Counted from the stretch's first letter, positions 1 through 9,645 are shown. The stretch is 64,000 nt of DNA from JAEUJZ01 sp964460115 (GCA_964460115.1 CAYWPR010000030.1:4558-68557); one strand, 5' to 3'. A program made the numbers and translations. Notes: generated by a model not told the origin, from the sequence alone.

Positions 1-99
1 CATGGGCCCATTTTGCACAGGCCGCGTTTGAGAAATACACAAATTCGCCGCGAAAAACCGGCATTTGGCCTAAGAGAGTCTAAGCGCAATGGGTTTCTA

Positions 100-120
100 G
101 CCGCTCAATGCGCGAGCGGC
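100..120. other. hairpin at the 3' end of the ABC ATPase gene
   Basis: Perfect 7-bp arms GCCGCTC and GAGCGGC enclose a 7-nt loop and overlap the stop codon of the leftward ATPase gene. There is no T-run on the leftward side, so it is at best a weak terminator. The remaining 99 bases at the left edge show no gene, although the complement of bases 1-3 reads ATG on the minus strand and could be the start of a downstream gene outside the window. Confidence 0.3.
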
Positions 121-1076
121 GGAGTGGTCAAAAACCGAAAAATCGTCGCCAAGCTCGACGGCACGACGCGCAATTCGCGCAGTTCACCGACTTCTAGCAC
201 CGTCCGCGCCAGCTTTTCAGTCGACTCCGCCCCAGCGCGCACCGCCACTACAAAGGCCCAAACTTGCGCTTCGCTGCCAGTCGAACGCGCCTGCAAACAC
301 ACGGACAACACCTCGGGAAGCGCTTGCAGCGCCATCTGCAACCGCAAGGCATCGCCGCGGCAGACGACTTCGATTTGTTCCTGGGGTTCTTGCTCTAGTC
401 CCTTTTGCGCACCAGATTGCGCACAGAGCGCCGACGGCGGCCCGCTGGCCACGACGCGCCCCTCGTGCAAAATGACGACCCGCTGACAAATCGCTTCCAC
501 CTCCGGCAATACGTGCGTCGAAAGCAGCACGGTACGGCGCTCGAAACTGCCCAGCCGCAAAATAAGCTCCAGCGTTTCGCGACGCTGATTGGGGTCCAGG
601 CCATCGGTTGGTTCGTCCAGCAATAGCACCTGCGGGCGGTGCAAAAGCGCGTCGGCCAGGCCTACCCGCTGGCGAAATCCCTTGGAAAGCTCGCGTATAA
701 GCTGCCGCTCGCAAGTCGCCAGGCCAACTTGCTCCAGCACCGTCGCCACCGCCTGGCGAGGCGCCGCAACGCCCTTCAGTTCGGCGCGAAAACGCAAATA
801 TTCACCGACGCGCAGCTCGCCATCTAGCGGCACTTGTTCGGGCAAATAACCAAGCTGCGCCCGAGCCCGACGGTCGGTTACCTCATGTCCGCATAGCCGT
901 GCGCGCCCAGCCGTCGGAAATAACACCCCGGCCAAAATGCGCAGCAGCGTCGTTTTGCCGGCGCCGTTTGGACCAAGCAAGCCCAGAACTTCGCCCGGGC
1001 GCGCCTCAAACGATATCTCCGTCAAAGCGTGGCGCCCGCGCACATAGTCTTTTTGCAGCTTTTCAACCTCAATCAT
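105..1076 (-). CDS. ABC transporter ATP-binding protein (ABC-2 / GldA-NosF type)
   Basis: Cytoplasmic ATPase subunit of an ABC-2 type exporter, 323 aa. Visible motifs in order: Walker A GPNGAGKT (residues 35-42), Q-loop in YLPEQ (about 77-81), signature LSKGFRQR (130-137), Walker B LLLDEP (151-156) and an H-loop LSTH. About 100 residues follow the ATPase core, as in GldA/NosF-like and CcmA-type subunits that pair with separate ABC-2 permeases. The expected permease is not in the window and would have to lie to the left on the same strand. The gene diverges from the metalloprotease gene across a 109-bp gap carrying a palindrome. Substrate cannot be told from the sequence. Confidence 0.85.
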   Translation of the reverse strand: MIEVEKLQKDYVRGRHALTEISFEARPGEVLGLLGPNGAGKTTLLRILAGVLFPTAGRARLCGHEVTDRRARAQLGYLPEQVPLDGELRVGEYLRFRAELKGVAAPRQAVATVLEQVGLATCERQLIRELSKGFRQRVGLADALLHRPQVLLLDEPTDGLDPNQRRETLELILRLGSFERRTVLLSTHVLPEVEAICQRVVILHEGRVVASGPPSALCAQSGAQKGLEQEPQEQIEVVCRGDALRLQMALQALPEVLSVCLQARSTGSEAQVWAFVVAVRAGAESTEKLARTVLEVGELRELRVVPSSLATIFRFLTTPPLAH

Positions 1077-1120
1077 GGCTACGTTCCGCGAATCCGCTTC
1101 TTTTCATATTTATTTCGAAT

Positions 1121-1136
1121 TTTCTCATTTGAGAAA
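1121..1136. promoter_or_regulatory. palindrome between divergent genes, possible operator
   Basis: TTTCTCA-TT-TGAGAAA, perfect 7-bp arms with a 2-bp centre, in an AT-rich gap between the divergent ABC ATPase and metalloprotease genes. The position and symmetry suit a dimeric repressor site. No factor is identified. Confidence 0.35.
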
Positions 1137-1185
1137 TTGAATTGATGGAAGCCGCTGGCAATTTTCTGAGGTAAAAACACAGCCC

Positions 1186-3411
1186 ATGCGTATCCAATGT
1201 TCTCTATTTGCTCTTGCCGGGTTCTGCATGAGTCTAAATAACTGCAATCCCGAAACTGCGCATACTCCGCCCCCTGTAGCCGCCGTTCCGCCAGCGACAC
1301 CGGCGGATCTATCGCCGACGGCCCAGGCGGCGTCACCACCGGCGGCGGCCCAGGCGGGATCTAGCCCGGCGGCAAGCGCGTCCGCCCCTGCCCCGCTTCC
1401 GGTTTTTGATTCCGTGGCGCTGCAAGCCGAAATTTTGCAGCGCCATGACGAAGCGCAGCGACCGCGCCTTGGCGAACGTCTGCAGCGCGGCATCAAGCAA
1501 GTCGCCGCGCTGTGGCAGCCTGCCGACGGCGACTTGGGAGCCTTTGTACGCGAATATTTTATCGCCGACGAAGCCGTGCTGCGGACCACTCTCGAGCGCT
1601 TTGAGGCGGCCACCGAACAATTGGAAGGCCACTTAAATGAAATCAGCCGCGAGTGGCGCCGCCCGACCGAAACCGACAGCGGGCCGCTTTTGCCGGTGGA
1701 TGCCCTGCTTAGCGGCTATGACCCGGGCTCGCATGTCGTCGAGGATCTTTTTCAAAACAAACTGGCTTTTGTCGTGCTGCTCAATTTTCCGCAAACCACC
1801 CTGGCCGAGCGTCTGGCCGGCGGCGAAAAATACGCGCGCGCCGACTGGGCGGCGGCACGCCTTGCTGGCCGCTTTGTGCGTCGCGTGCCCGGACCGATTC
1901 AGCAGCAAATCGCCGCCACCCAAGCCGCCGGCGAGCGCTATATCGCCAGCTACAACCTGTGGATGCATCACATTTTGGATGCCCAAGGCCAGCGCTTGTT
2001 TCCCAAAGGTTTGCGGTTGCTCAGCCACTGGAACCTGCGCGATCAGATTCGCGCCGACTACGTCGATGCCACGACCGGGCTAGCCCGTCAGCGACTGGTT
2101 GCTAAGGTCATGGAGCGCATCGTCGAGCAGTCGCTGCCAAAAGCGGTCATCGACAATCCCCGGCTCGACTGGAATCCCTTTACCAACGCCGTCAAGTCCG
2201 CTCCGGCCGAAGAAATCGAAAGCAATGCGCCGCCGCCCACCGCCGTGGCCAATTTCTCCGAGCGCGAGCCCGACACCCGCTATGCGCTTTTGCGCAACAT
2301 CTTTTTGGCGCAGCGCCAGGCCGATCCTTATTCCCCAAGCACTCCGACGCTGATTTCGCGCAGCTTTGAACTTGGCCGCGAGCTTCCCGAAGAGCGGGTC
2401 GTCGGCATGCTGCGCGAAATTTGCGCCTCGCCCCTGGCCGCCCAAGTTGCGGGCATTATCGAAGAGCGGCTAGGCCGCAAGCTGGAACCGCATGATCTGT
2501 GGTACGCCGGCTTTCAGCCGCGCAGCCGTTATTCCGAAAGCGAGCTCGATCGACTGGTCGCCCGGCGCTATCCGACTGCGCAGGCCTTTGAAGCGGACAT
2601 TCCGAACCTGCTGAAAAAACTGGGCTTTGCCAGCGAAAAAGCCCGCTTTTTGGCCGAACATATACGCGTCGATGCGGCGCGCGGTGCTGGCCATGCCATG
2701 CCGGCGCTACGCCGCGGTGACTTTCCGCGGCTGCGCACTCGTGTCGAAAAGACCGGCATGAACTACAAGGGCTACAACATCGCCGTGCACGAGCTAGGGC
2801 ACAACGTCGAGCAGGTTTTTTCGCTATACGGCGTCGATCGTACGCTTTTGGCCGGCGTTCCCAATAATGCATTTACCGAGGCCCTGGCCTTTGTTTTTCA
2901 GCAGCGCGATTTGGAGCTACTAGGCATGGCCCGGCCGGATCCGCAGTTCGAATCGCTACGCGTCCTCAACGATTTTTTTGCCACCTGGGAAATCGCCGGC
3001 GTGGCGCTGACCGAAATCGCCACCTGGCACTTCATGTATGACCATCCCGACGCGACCGCAGCCGAGCTGCGTCAAGCCGTCGTCGGCATCGCCCGCGAAA
3101 TCTGGAATCGCTACTATGCGCCAATTCTCGGGCAGCGCGACGCGCTTTTGCTCGGCATTTACTCGCATATGATTCAAAACACGCTGTATCTGCCCGATTA
3201 TCCGCTGGGTCACCTGATTGCTTTTCAAATCGAGGAGCATCTGCGCAAGCAGCCGCGCGGCGCTTTTGGCAAAGAGTTCGAGCGCATGGCCACCTTCGGA
3301 CAAGTCACGCCCGATTTGTGGCTGATTTCGGCCACCGGCGTGGCGCTGACGCCGGGTCCGCTTTTGCATGCCACAAGCGAAGCCTTAAAAGCTGTCGGAG
3401 AAGGAAAGTAG
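1186..3411 (+). CDS. putative exported zinc metalloprotease (HELGH gluzincin, M3-like)
   Basis: 741 aa. The N-terminus has a hydrophobic stretch followed by a long Pro/Ala-rich linker (to about residue 70), so export is likely; a lipoprotein cysteine is possible but the lipobox around SLNNC is poor. The catalytic signature is HELGH at residues 535-539, with a downstream glutamate at 565 in FTEALAF as third zinc ligand, the gluzincin arrangement also seen in M3 oligopeptidases. Most of the chain is alpha-helical in character. It ends 9 bp before the polA start, so the two genes may be cotranscribed. The start is an ATG with a GAGG about 14 bp upstream, which is a loose ribosome site. Peptidase activity is inferred; the substrate is unknown. 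Confidence 0.7.
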   Translation: MRIQCSLFALAGFCMSLNNCNPETAHTPPPVAAVPPATPADLSPTAQAASPPAAAQAGSSPAASASAPAPLPVFDSVALQAEILQRHDEAQRPRLGERLQRGIKQVAALWQPADGDLGAFVREYFIADEAVLRTTLERFEAATEQLEGHLNEISREWRRPTETDSGPLLPVDALLSGYDPGSHVVEDLFQNKLAFVVLLNFPQTTLAERLAGGEKYARADWAAARLAGRFVRRVPGPIQQQIAATQAAGERYIASYNLWMHHILDAQGQRLFPKGLRLLSHWNLRDQIRADYVDATTGLARQRLVAKVMERIVEQSLPKAVIDNPRLDWNPFTNAVKSAPAEEIESNAPPPTAVANFSEREPDTRYALLRNIFLAQRQADPYSPSTPTLISRSFELGRELPEERVVGMLREICASPLAAQVAGIIEERLGRKLEPHDLWYAGFQPRSRYSESELDRLVARRYPTAQAFEADIPNLLKKLGFASEKARFLAEHIRVDAARGAGHAMPALRRGDFPRLRTRVEKTGMNYKGYNIAVHELGHNVEQVFSLYGVDRTLLAGVPNNAFTEALAFVFQQRDLELLGMARPDPQFESLRVLNDFFATWEIAGVALTEIATWHFMYDHPDATAAELRQAVVGIAREIWNRYYAPILGQRDALLLGIYSHMIQNTLYLPDYPLGHLIAFQIEEHLRKQPRGAFGKEFERMATFGQVTPDLWLISATGVALTPGPLLHATSEALKAVGEGK

Positions 3412-3420
3412 ACTGCGCCC

Positions 3421-6252
3421 ATGGACAGCCTGTACCTGGTAGACGGATCGAACTTTCTGTTTCGCGCCTTTTTTGCCATGCCGCAGATGAGCACCAAAAG
3501 CGGCGTGCCCACCGGAGCCGTGCGCGGTTTTGCCAGCATGCTTTTGCGGCTTATCGCCGAAGAGCAGCCTTCGCATCTGGCCGTGGTCTTTGACGCGGGC
3601 GGGCGCGACAAACGCGCCGAGCTATTTTCCGCCTACAAACAAAACCGCGCCGTGTGTCCACCGGAACTTGTGCCGCAGTTCGATCTGGCGCGCCGCCTGG
3701 TGCAGTCCTTTGGCCTGAGTTCCCTAGATGCCACGGATGCAGAAGCCGATGATGTGATTGCTGTTTTGACGCACAAGGCGCAGGCCAGCGGTTTGCGTGT
3801 GGTCATCGTCTCTTCGGACAAAGATCTGATGCAACTGGTCGTAGACGGCCAAGTCGCGCTGCTTGACACCATGAAAGAGGAAGGCCGCGGCAAGCTTTTT
3901 GACGAAAAAGCGGTGGCCGAAAAATTCGGGGTGCCGCCGGCGCAGCTTGGCGATGTGCTGGCCCTTATGGGCGACAGCAGCGACAATGTGCCCGGCGTGC
4001 CCGGCGTTGGTCCCAAAACCGCCGCGCAGCTTATTTTGCATTTTGGTTCTCTCGACGCGCTTTTGCGGCGCATTGCCGAAACTGGCGAGCTTGGCGAAAT
4101 CGCGCTGCGCGGCAAAGACAAAGTTGCAGCGGCGCTGCGCGAGCACCATGTTCAAGCCGCGCTCAATCGGCAGCTTATCGCTTTGGATCTTGCCGCCCCG
4201 CTTGGCGTCGAGCTGCTCGATCTAAAGCGTCGGCCGGCCAGCCGTGACACGCTGGTCACACTGATGAACGAGCTGGAATTTGGCACCCTTTTGCGCCGTC
4301 TGACCGTCCCCGGCGGCCTGCCCGGCATGGGTGATTTAAGCGATGGCCTCATCCCCCCCTTGGCCACTTTGCCGCCGCCGCCGCCCGTCCCAATTGTCGT
4401 CGCGCTGCCTCAGGATACGGCGCCGCTTGAAATCCTTTTTACAAACGCAGAGCTTGCCGCTTGGCTTAAAAGCCTGCAAAGCGCCGCCGGATTGGCGCTA
4501 GTACCGACGATGTGCGGCACCGGCACGCGCACCCCCAGTCCACGCCTTTCGCCGCTGTGCGGGCTGGCTTTGTACAGTCCCACGGCGCCTCCCGCCTACC
4601 TGCCTTTTTCGCACCGCTATCTGGGAGCGCCGACGCAATTAAGCCTCGCGCCAGCGCTGGCGCTTTTGGCCCCGCTTTTGGAAAATTCCGCCCTGCCCAA
4701 AGCAGTGTATTGCGCCAAGGATGCATATCTGATTTTTGATCGCTATGGCATAAAGCTAGCCGGAGTGACGATGGATCCGGCGCTGTGCTCGTATCTTGTG
4801 GATCCGGCGCAGGATCACCAATTGCGTGCGCTTTGCACGCGCTACTTGCCCGATTTGCCGCCGCTTGTTGGCAAAGAAGCGCTGTGTCAGTCCGGCAAGC
4901 ACTCTATTTCTTTTGATGAAGTCGATATACACCGCGCCGCCGAATTCGCGACCGCCGAAGCGCGCGCCGTGTTTTTGCTTCGCGAAATCTTCGAAAAAGG
5001 GGCGCTGCTCGATGAAAAAGCGCGGCACCTGCTTTCCAGCTTGGAATTGCCGCTGTCCCGCGTGCTGGCCACTGTCGAGCAGCACGGCGTCCTTTTGGAT
5101 GTAGAAGTTCTGGAAAAGCTCGGGCGGCAAACCGCCGCTCGGCTGGCGGAGCTGGAAACGCAAATTGAAGCGCTGTCCGGAGTCCGCATCAACCTCAATT
5201 CGCCGCGCCAGCTCGCCGAACTGCTGTTTGAAAAGATGGGACTAGCGCCGATCAAAAAAACTCGCGGCAAAACCGGAATGTCCGTCGATGCGGAAGTTCT
5301 GGAAACGCTGGCCGCCGAGCAGGAAAGCGCCCGTCCGATCATCCTGGCGATTTTAGAGCATCGCAGTCTTAGCAAGCTCAAAGGAACCTATATCGATCAG
5401 TTTCCGCTGCTAAGTGACAAACCAAGCGGCCGGCTGCATACCAGTTTTCAGCAGGTGGTAGCGGCGACCGGACGTCTGTCTTCGACCGAACCCAATCTGC
5501 AGAACATTCCGATTCGCAGCGAGCTCGGGCAGGAAATTCGCCGCGCTTTTATCGCCAAACCCGGCTCCCAGCTTATTGCCGCCGACTATTCGCAAATCGA
5601 GCTGCGCGTGCTGGCCCACCTTTCCGGCGATGCGCTGCTGACCGAAAGCTTTCGCAATGGCGAAGACGTGCACACCCGTACTGCCATCGAAATGTTTGGT
5701 CCGGAAAAAGGCAATAGCGCCGACAGCCGCCGCGCCGCCAAGATGATCAATTATGGCATCATCTACGGACTTAGCGACTACGGCTTGGCCTCGCGCTTGA
5801 GCATTCCGCGCAGCGTCGCCAAGGAATACATACGCGAATACTTCGCGCGCTATCGCGGCGTGCACGACTTTATGGAAGACCTGGTCGTGCGCGCGCGCCG
5901 CGAAGGCGGGGCCCGCACTCTGCTTGGTCGCTTTCGTCCGCTTCCGGATCTGACGAACAAAAACTACGCCATGCGCAGCTATGCCGAACGCATGGCCAAA
6001 AATACCCCGCTTCAGGGCACGGCGGCGGACATCCTCAAGCAAGCGATGATCGATGTACAGGCGCTGCTAGAAAAAAGCGCCCTCGGCACTTGCATGCTGC
6101 TTACGGTGCACGACGAACTGGTGCTTGAGGCACAGGCCGAGCAAGCCGCGTCCATTGCGCAGCGCGTACAAACTGCCATGGAAAATTCTGTGACGCTCAA
6201 CGTTCCGCTGAAAGTCGACATTGGAATCGCGCACCGCTGGGGGGATTGTTAA
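3421..6252 (+). CDS. polA: DNA polymerase I
   Basis: Repair polymerase that removes RNA primers and fills gaps; 943 aa, normal for the bacterial family. N-terminal 5'-3' exonuclease/FEN domain (about 1-290), a middle 3'-5' exonuclease-like domain, and a family A polymerase domain. Polymerase motif A DYSQIELR has D722, motif B has K774 in RRAAKMINYG, and motif C is VHDEL with D898. In the middle domain the metal-binding DxE motif is absent where expected (LALVPTM instead) and the later Asp of the family is also not seen, so proofreading is probably lost as in Thermus polymerase. The ATG lies 9 bp after the metalloprotease stop. Its end overlaps the end of the opposing gene. Confidence 0.95.
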   Translation: MDSLYLVDGSNFLFRAFFAMPQMSTKSGVPTGAVRGFASMLLRLIAEEQPSHLAVVFDAGGRDKRAELFSAYKQNRAVCPPELVPQFDLARRLVQSFGLSSLDATDAEADDVIAVLTHKAQASGLRVVIVSSDKDLMQLVVDGQVALLDTMKEEGRGKLFDEKAVAEKFGVPPAQLGDVLALMGDSSDNVPGVPGVGPKTAAQLILHFGSLDALLRRIAETGELGEIALRGKDKVAAALREHHVQAALNRQLIALDLAAPLGVELLDLKRRPASRDTLVTLMNELEFGTLLRRLTVPGGLPGMGDLSDGLIPPLATLPPPPPVPIVVALPQDTAPLEILFTNAELAAWLKSLQSAAGLALVPTMCGTGTRTPSPRLSPLCGLALYSPTAPPAYLPFSHRYLGAPTQLSLAPALALLAPLLENSALPKAVYCAKDAYLIFDRYGIKLAGVTMDPALCSYLVDPAQDHQLRALCTRYLPDLPPLVGKEALCQSGKHSISFDEVDIHRAAEFATAEARAVFLLREIFEKGALLDEKARHLLSSLELPLSRVLATVEQHGVLLDVEVLEKLGRQTAARLAELETQIEALSGVRINLNSPRQLAELLFEKMGLAPIKKTRGKTGMSVDAEVLETLAAEQESARPIILAILEHRSLSKLKGTYIDQFPLLSDKPSGRLHTSFQQVVAATGRLSSTEPNLQNIPIRSELGQEIRRAFIAKPGSQLIAADYSQIELRVLAHLSGDALLTESFRNGEDVHTRTAIEMFGPEKGNSADSRRAAKMINYGIIYGLSDYGLASRLSIPRSVAKEYIREYFARYRGVHDFMEDLVVRARREGGARTLLGRFRPLPDLTNKNYAMRSYAERMAKNTPLQGTAADILKQAMIDVQALLEKSALGTCMLLTVHDELVLEAQAEQAASIAQRVQTAMENSVTLNVPLKVDIGIAHRWGDC

Positions 6253-7235
6253 AGACTGGCCACGGCCTGATACCCAGCCACCGCTTCGCGCAAACTAAGC
6301 CCCGGCCAGGGCAAAAAAGCGCGCTGCACCGATGGCGGCAGGGCGCCGGCCACCGCGGCCACATCGACTTCGCCCTGCCCCGGCAAAAGCCCTCCCACCG
6401 CGCCGCAGGCGTCCGCCAGGCAGGCCAAAGGCCCGTCGCCAAAGGCAAGTACGGTCTCGCGCAGCGGCACGCAGTGCAACATCGATGTAAGATGCGCCGC
6501 CGGCAAATCGAGCAGCGGAAACAAAGGGGCGCCGCGCAATTCGGCACGCAGCGCCGACAATTCCGGCGTGGTCGGCAAATCGATGGGCCGCCGCGGATTG
6601 CGCAAAAGCACCGCTACGCCGCGGCGCGAAGCGGCATCGACGATGCGCTCTATACTGCGCATGCTGGCATCTAGATATCGCCGCGACAGACTGGCCCGTA
6701 CCGCCATGAATTCTCGAGCCCGGTCGTCATCGTATTGCAAAACGCCGCGCAAAAAAGAACCGCGCAATCCGTGCCACAAACGCTGCATGCGACCGGCAGT
6801 GCCAAGCGCCACCACGACATATGGGGCCCCCAAATCCGCCGCCCAGGAAATCGCCGCTTGCGCCACTGCAACCGCGGTCTCGGCTTCGCTGCGGTCTAAA
6901 GACGCCGCCTGCGCCCGCGCTGCTTGCGGCACAAAGCGCGTTTCACCACTTTCGCCTGGCAGCACCGCGCCCAGAACGGCATCGACCGCCGTCACCTGCA
7001 TATTCGCCGGGTTTTCCAAAAGCCGCGCCGTCGCTTTGGCAAGCTGCGCGCCGATTTCGTCTCCGGTCAGATAAAGCTGGTGCGCGCCGAGGCGCTCGGC
7101 CGCAAGCAGCCAAGCCTCCGCAAATTCCGCGCCCGCACCGAGCGAAAGCGCATTGGAGCTGCCAAACACACTCGGCGGCTTTGCAACTGGCGACGCAGGC
7201 AAAGCAGCGGAAGCCGACGGTGACGATACGTGCAT
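6249..7235 (-). CDS. degenerate sugar isomerase-like TIM-barrel protein
   Basis: About 328 aa from the ATG at 7235; the open frame extends to 7340, but the extra residues look unlike a domain. The alternating hydrophobic pattern and the C-terminal segment LLPGQGEVDVAAV resemble the xylose isomerase-like (AP endonuclease 2) barrel family, where PGxGxxD closes the barrel. The usual His and Glu metal ligands are not obvious, so catalysis is doubtful. A GGGAGG sits directly against the ATG, closer than a normal ribosome site, so the start is uncertain. The gene converges on polA and their stop codons overlap. Function unknown. Confidence 0.5.
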   Translation of the reverse strand: MHVSSPSASAALPASPVAKPPSVFGSSNALSLGAGAEFAEAWLLAAERLGAHQLYLTGDEIGAQLAKATARLLENPANMQVTAVDAVLGAVLPGESGETRFVPQAARAQAASLDRSEAETAVAVAQAAISWAADLGAPYVVVALGTAGRMQRLWHGLRGSFLRGVLQYDDDRAREFMAVRASLSRRYLDASMRSIERIVDAASRRGVAVLLRNPRRPIDLPTTPELSALRAELRGAPLFPLLDLPAAHLTSMLHCVPLRETVLAFGDGPLACLADACGAVGGLLPGQGEVDVAAVAGALPPSVQRAFLPWPGLSLREAVAGYQAVASL

Positions 7236-7385
7236 CCCTCCCAAATACTTGCGGCGCGGCAGTTTGACAAGGACTACGACTGACAAAAGCGACAGGGATG
7301 CGCGGTGCTGAAGGTGAAGGTGCGCCCTTGTAGGATACAAAGCGCGCCATACGCGGCGCTTCGCAACGACTTGCGACGAAGGCGT

Positions 7386-7414
7386 TTGACAACAAGTGGC
7401 AAGTCCATTTACAC
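7386..7414 (+). promoter_or_regulatory. possible sigma-70 promoter for the OmpA/TSP3 gene
   Basis: TTGACA (7386-7391), 17-bp spacer, TTACAC (7409-7414). The -35 is consensus and the -10 is weak. It lies about 110 bp upstream of the outer membrane protein gene. Confidence 0.3.
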
Positions 7415-7526
7415 CTAGGCATCCGGCCTAAAATTGATCTTCCTCGAAGGGCCGAGGCCGTTTTCAGCAGTCGCAGCGACAATCAGACGGCTGTAACTTT
7501 TTTGATACCAACGTAGGACATACCCG

Positions 7527-9605
7527 ATGCGCCGATGTAAACACCCTGGAGCCGGATTCCGAATCGGCCAACTCATGGTTCCCGTGCTGGGGCTGGCCTT
7601 GGCTTTGCATTCACGCCCGGCTGCCGCACAGGCCGCGCAGGAAAACGGATTCCTAAACCCGACCTATAACCTGCAGATCTTCCGTCCGGCCATCGACTCA
7701 AAAGGCTATGTGACGCTAAATGCCTCGCAGGTTCTAGGTCACACGGATTTTTCATTCGGCTTGGTCGGAACCTGGGCCGGGCGTCCGCTGGTGCTAGAGC
7801 TGCCTGCCGGCGGCACAGATCCGCTGACCGGCATGCAGGTCACAAATGGACGTACCTTTTCGGTCAATAACCTGATTACGGCGCAATTGCAGTTTGCCCT
7901 GGGACTCTGGAAACACTTCGAAATCGCCGTCGGCTTGCCGCTGTCCATCGCCAACGGCGGACGTCAAGTCTGCCCGCCCAAGCAGCCCTGCGGCGGATTC
8001 AACGGCAGCACCGATAGCCGCGACGACATGTCCTTTTCGAAGGTGTCCTTTGGCGACATCGGTGTGCACTTTAAGGCGCGCATCCTGAATACCTCCAAGT
8101 ACCCGATTGGTCTAGGCGGCATGCTTTCGGTGTATCTGCCGGTGGACAAATGGGCAAACGGCGAAGGGCATAACCAGTTTCTGGCGGAAAATAACGCCAC
8201 CGTGCACCCCCAAGTGATCGTCGATCGCGATTGGGGCCGTTCGCGCCGCTTGCGCACGGCCATTAACGTGGGCGCTTTGATACGCTTTGGCAAAACCACG
8301 TTCACCGATTACGGCAAGCCGCGCGTTCAGGACAACGTCAACGGCGTATCCAATAGTTTCTGCTATCCGGCCGACAACACCATGACGCAGTTCGGATCGC
8401 TTGCGGGCTGCGGCACCGGTCTATCGCGATCGCTTGGCACGCAGCTTAGCTACGGCCTTGGCGTATCGCTGGCCGTGGTGCAAAAGTACGTGGATCTGCT
8501 TGGCGAACTTTACGGCTACGCCGATGTCACCGGCAGCGCCAACGGCTTTCCGCTGGAAGGCGTCGGCGCCATCAAGCTGTATCTGGCCAAAAAATCGTTC
8601 CTGATGCTTGGCGCTGGCGGCGGCATCTACGGTCTGACCGGCGAAGGCAAGCAGACGGGCGCCTCGCTGTGGCGGGCCTTTGTCGGCTTCATCTTTGAAC
8701 CGCTTATCGGCGACCGCGATGGCGACGGCATCAAAGACGACATCGACAAGTGTCCCGACGATCCCGAAGACTTCGACGATTTCGAGGATGAAGACGGCTG
8801 TCCCGAAGATGACAACGACAAAGACGGCATTCCCGACAAGGACGACAAATGCCCGAACGAGCCGGAGACCAAAAACGGCTTTCAAGACGAAGATGGCTGC
8901 CCCGATTCGGTGGAGCTCGATCGCGATGGCGACGGCATTCCCGACAATATCGACAAATGCCCCGATGATCCCGAAGACAAGGACGGCTTTGAAGACGAAG
9001 ACGGCTGCCCGGATCCGGACAATGACAAGGACGGCATTTTAGACGTCGATGATTTGTGCCCGAACGATCCCGAAGATTTCGACGGCTTCGAAGACAAAGA
9101 TGGCTGCCCGGATCCGGACAACGACAAAGACCGCATCCTGGACAAGGACGACAAATGTCCGAACGAGCCGGAAACCTACAACGGCTTTGAAGATGAAGAT
9201 GGCTGCCCCGACAAAGGCAAAGTCATCGTGCGCCGCGGCAAGCTAGAGATCTTGGACAAGATCTACTTTGAAACCGACAAGGCGATCATCAAGCCAATTA
9301 GCTATCCGATTCTTGATGCCATCGCTGCCACCCTCAAGGGCAACCCCGAGATTCTGCTGATCGAGGTGCAAGGGCATGCCGACGAACGCGGCGACGACGA
9401 TTACAACATGCGGCTGACCGAGGCGCGCTCGCAGTCGGTACGTACCTACCTGTCCGACAAAGGCGTAGAGCCGGGTCGCCTGCAAGCGCACGGCTATGGC
9501 GAGACCCGACCAGTTTGTAATGAGCATAACGAAGACTGCTGGTCGAAAAACCGCCGCGTGGAGTTCGTCATCCTAAAACGCTCCGACGACGGACCCAAGG
9601 ACTAG
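7527..9605 (+). CDS. OmpA-family outer membrane protein with thrombospondin type 3 repeats
   Basis: 692 aa. Signal peptide ends near AAAQA (about residue 36). Residues about 40-390 have the alternating pattern of a beta-barrel. From residue 395 to about 565 there are five calcium-binding thrombospondin type 3 units of the form DxDGIxDxxDxCPxxPE...FEDEDGCPD, each with its cysteine pair. The C-terminal 115 residues form an OmpA-like peptidoglycan-binding domain (YFETDKAIIK...GHADERG...RRVEFVI). It probably links the outer membrane to the cell wall, with a calcium-stiffened stalk. AGGA lies about 9 bp before the ATG. Common in myxobacteria; no specific role is assigned. Confidence 0.9.
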   Translation: MRRCKHPGAGFRIGQLMVPVLGLALALHSRPAAAQAAQENGFLNPTYNLQIFRPAIDSKGYVTLNASQVLGHTDFSFGLVGTWAGRPLVLELPAGGTDPLTGMQVTNGRTFSVNNLITAQLQFALGLWKHFEIAVGLPLSIANGGRQVCPPKQPCGGFNGSTDSRDDMSFSKVSFGDIGVHFKARILNTSKYPIGLGGMLSVYLPVDKWANGEGHNQFLAENNATVHPQVIVDRDWGRSRRLRTAINVGALIRFGKTTFTDYGKPRVQDNVNGVSNSFCYPADNTMTQFGSLAGCGTGLSRSLGTQLSYGLGVSLAVVQKYVDLLGELYGYADVTGSANGFPLEGVGAIKLYLAKKSFLMLGAGGGIYGLTGEGKQTGASLWRAFVGFIFEPLIGDRDGDGIKDDIDKCPDDPEDFDDFEDEDGCPEDDNDKDGIPDKDDKCPNEPETKNGFQDEDGCPDSVELDRDGDGIPDNIDKCPDDPEDKDGFEDEDGCPDPDNDKDGILDVDDLCPNDPEDFDGFEDKDGCPDPDNDKDRILDKDDKCPNEPETYNGFEDEDGCPDKGKVIVRRGKLEILDKIYFETDKAIIKPISYPILDAIAATLKGNPEILLIEVQGHADERGDDDYNMRLTEARSQSVRTYLSDKGVEPGRLQAHGYGETRPVCNEHNEDCWSKNRRVEFVILKRSDDGPKD

Positions 9606-9645
9606 CAGCTTGTAGCTAGTCCCAGAGCACGATAGCATGCTCTGG
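9601..9645. other. two tandem hairpins between the OmpA and AmpG-like genes
   Basis: The 39-bp gap holds ACTAGC/GCTAGT (9601-9606 with 9615-9620), which covers the OmpA stop codon, and CCAGAGCA/TGCTCTGG (9622-9629 with 9638-9645), which ends on the first base of the GTG start of the next gene. There is no T-run. They could stall or terminate transcription, or mask the start codon. Confidence 0.4.

Noticed and set aside
13..486. Rightward open frame at the left edge
   Set aside because: It lies antisense to the ABC ATPase gene and its translation has no domain-like character; high-GC shadow frame.
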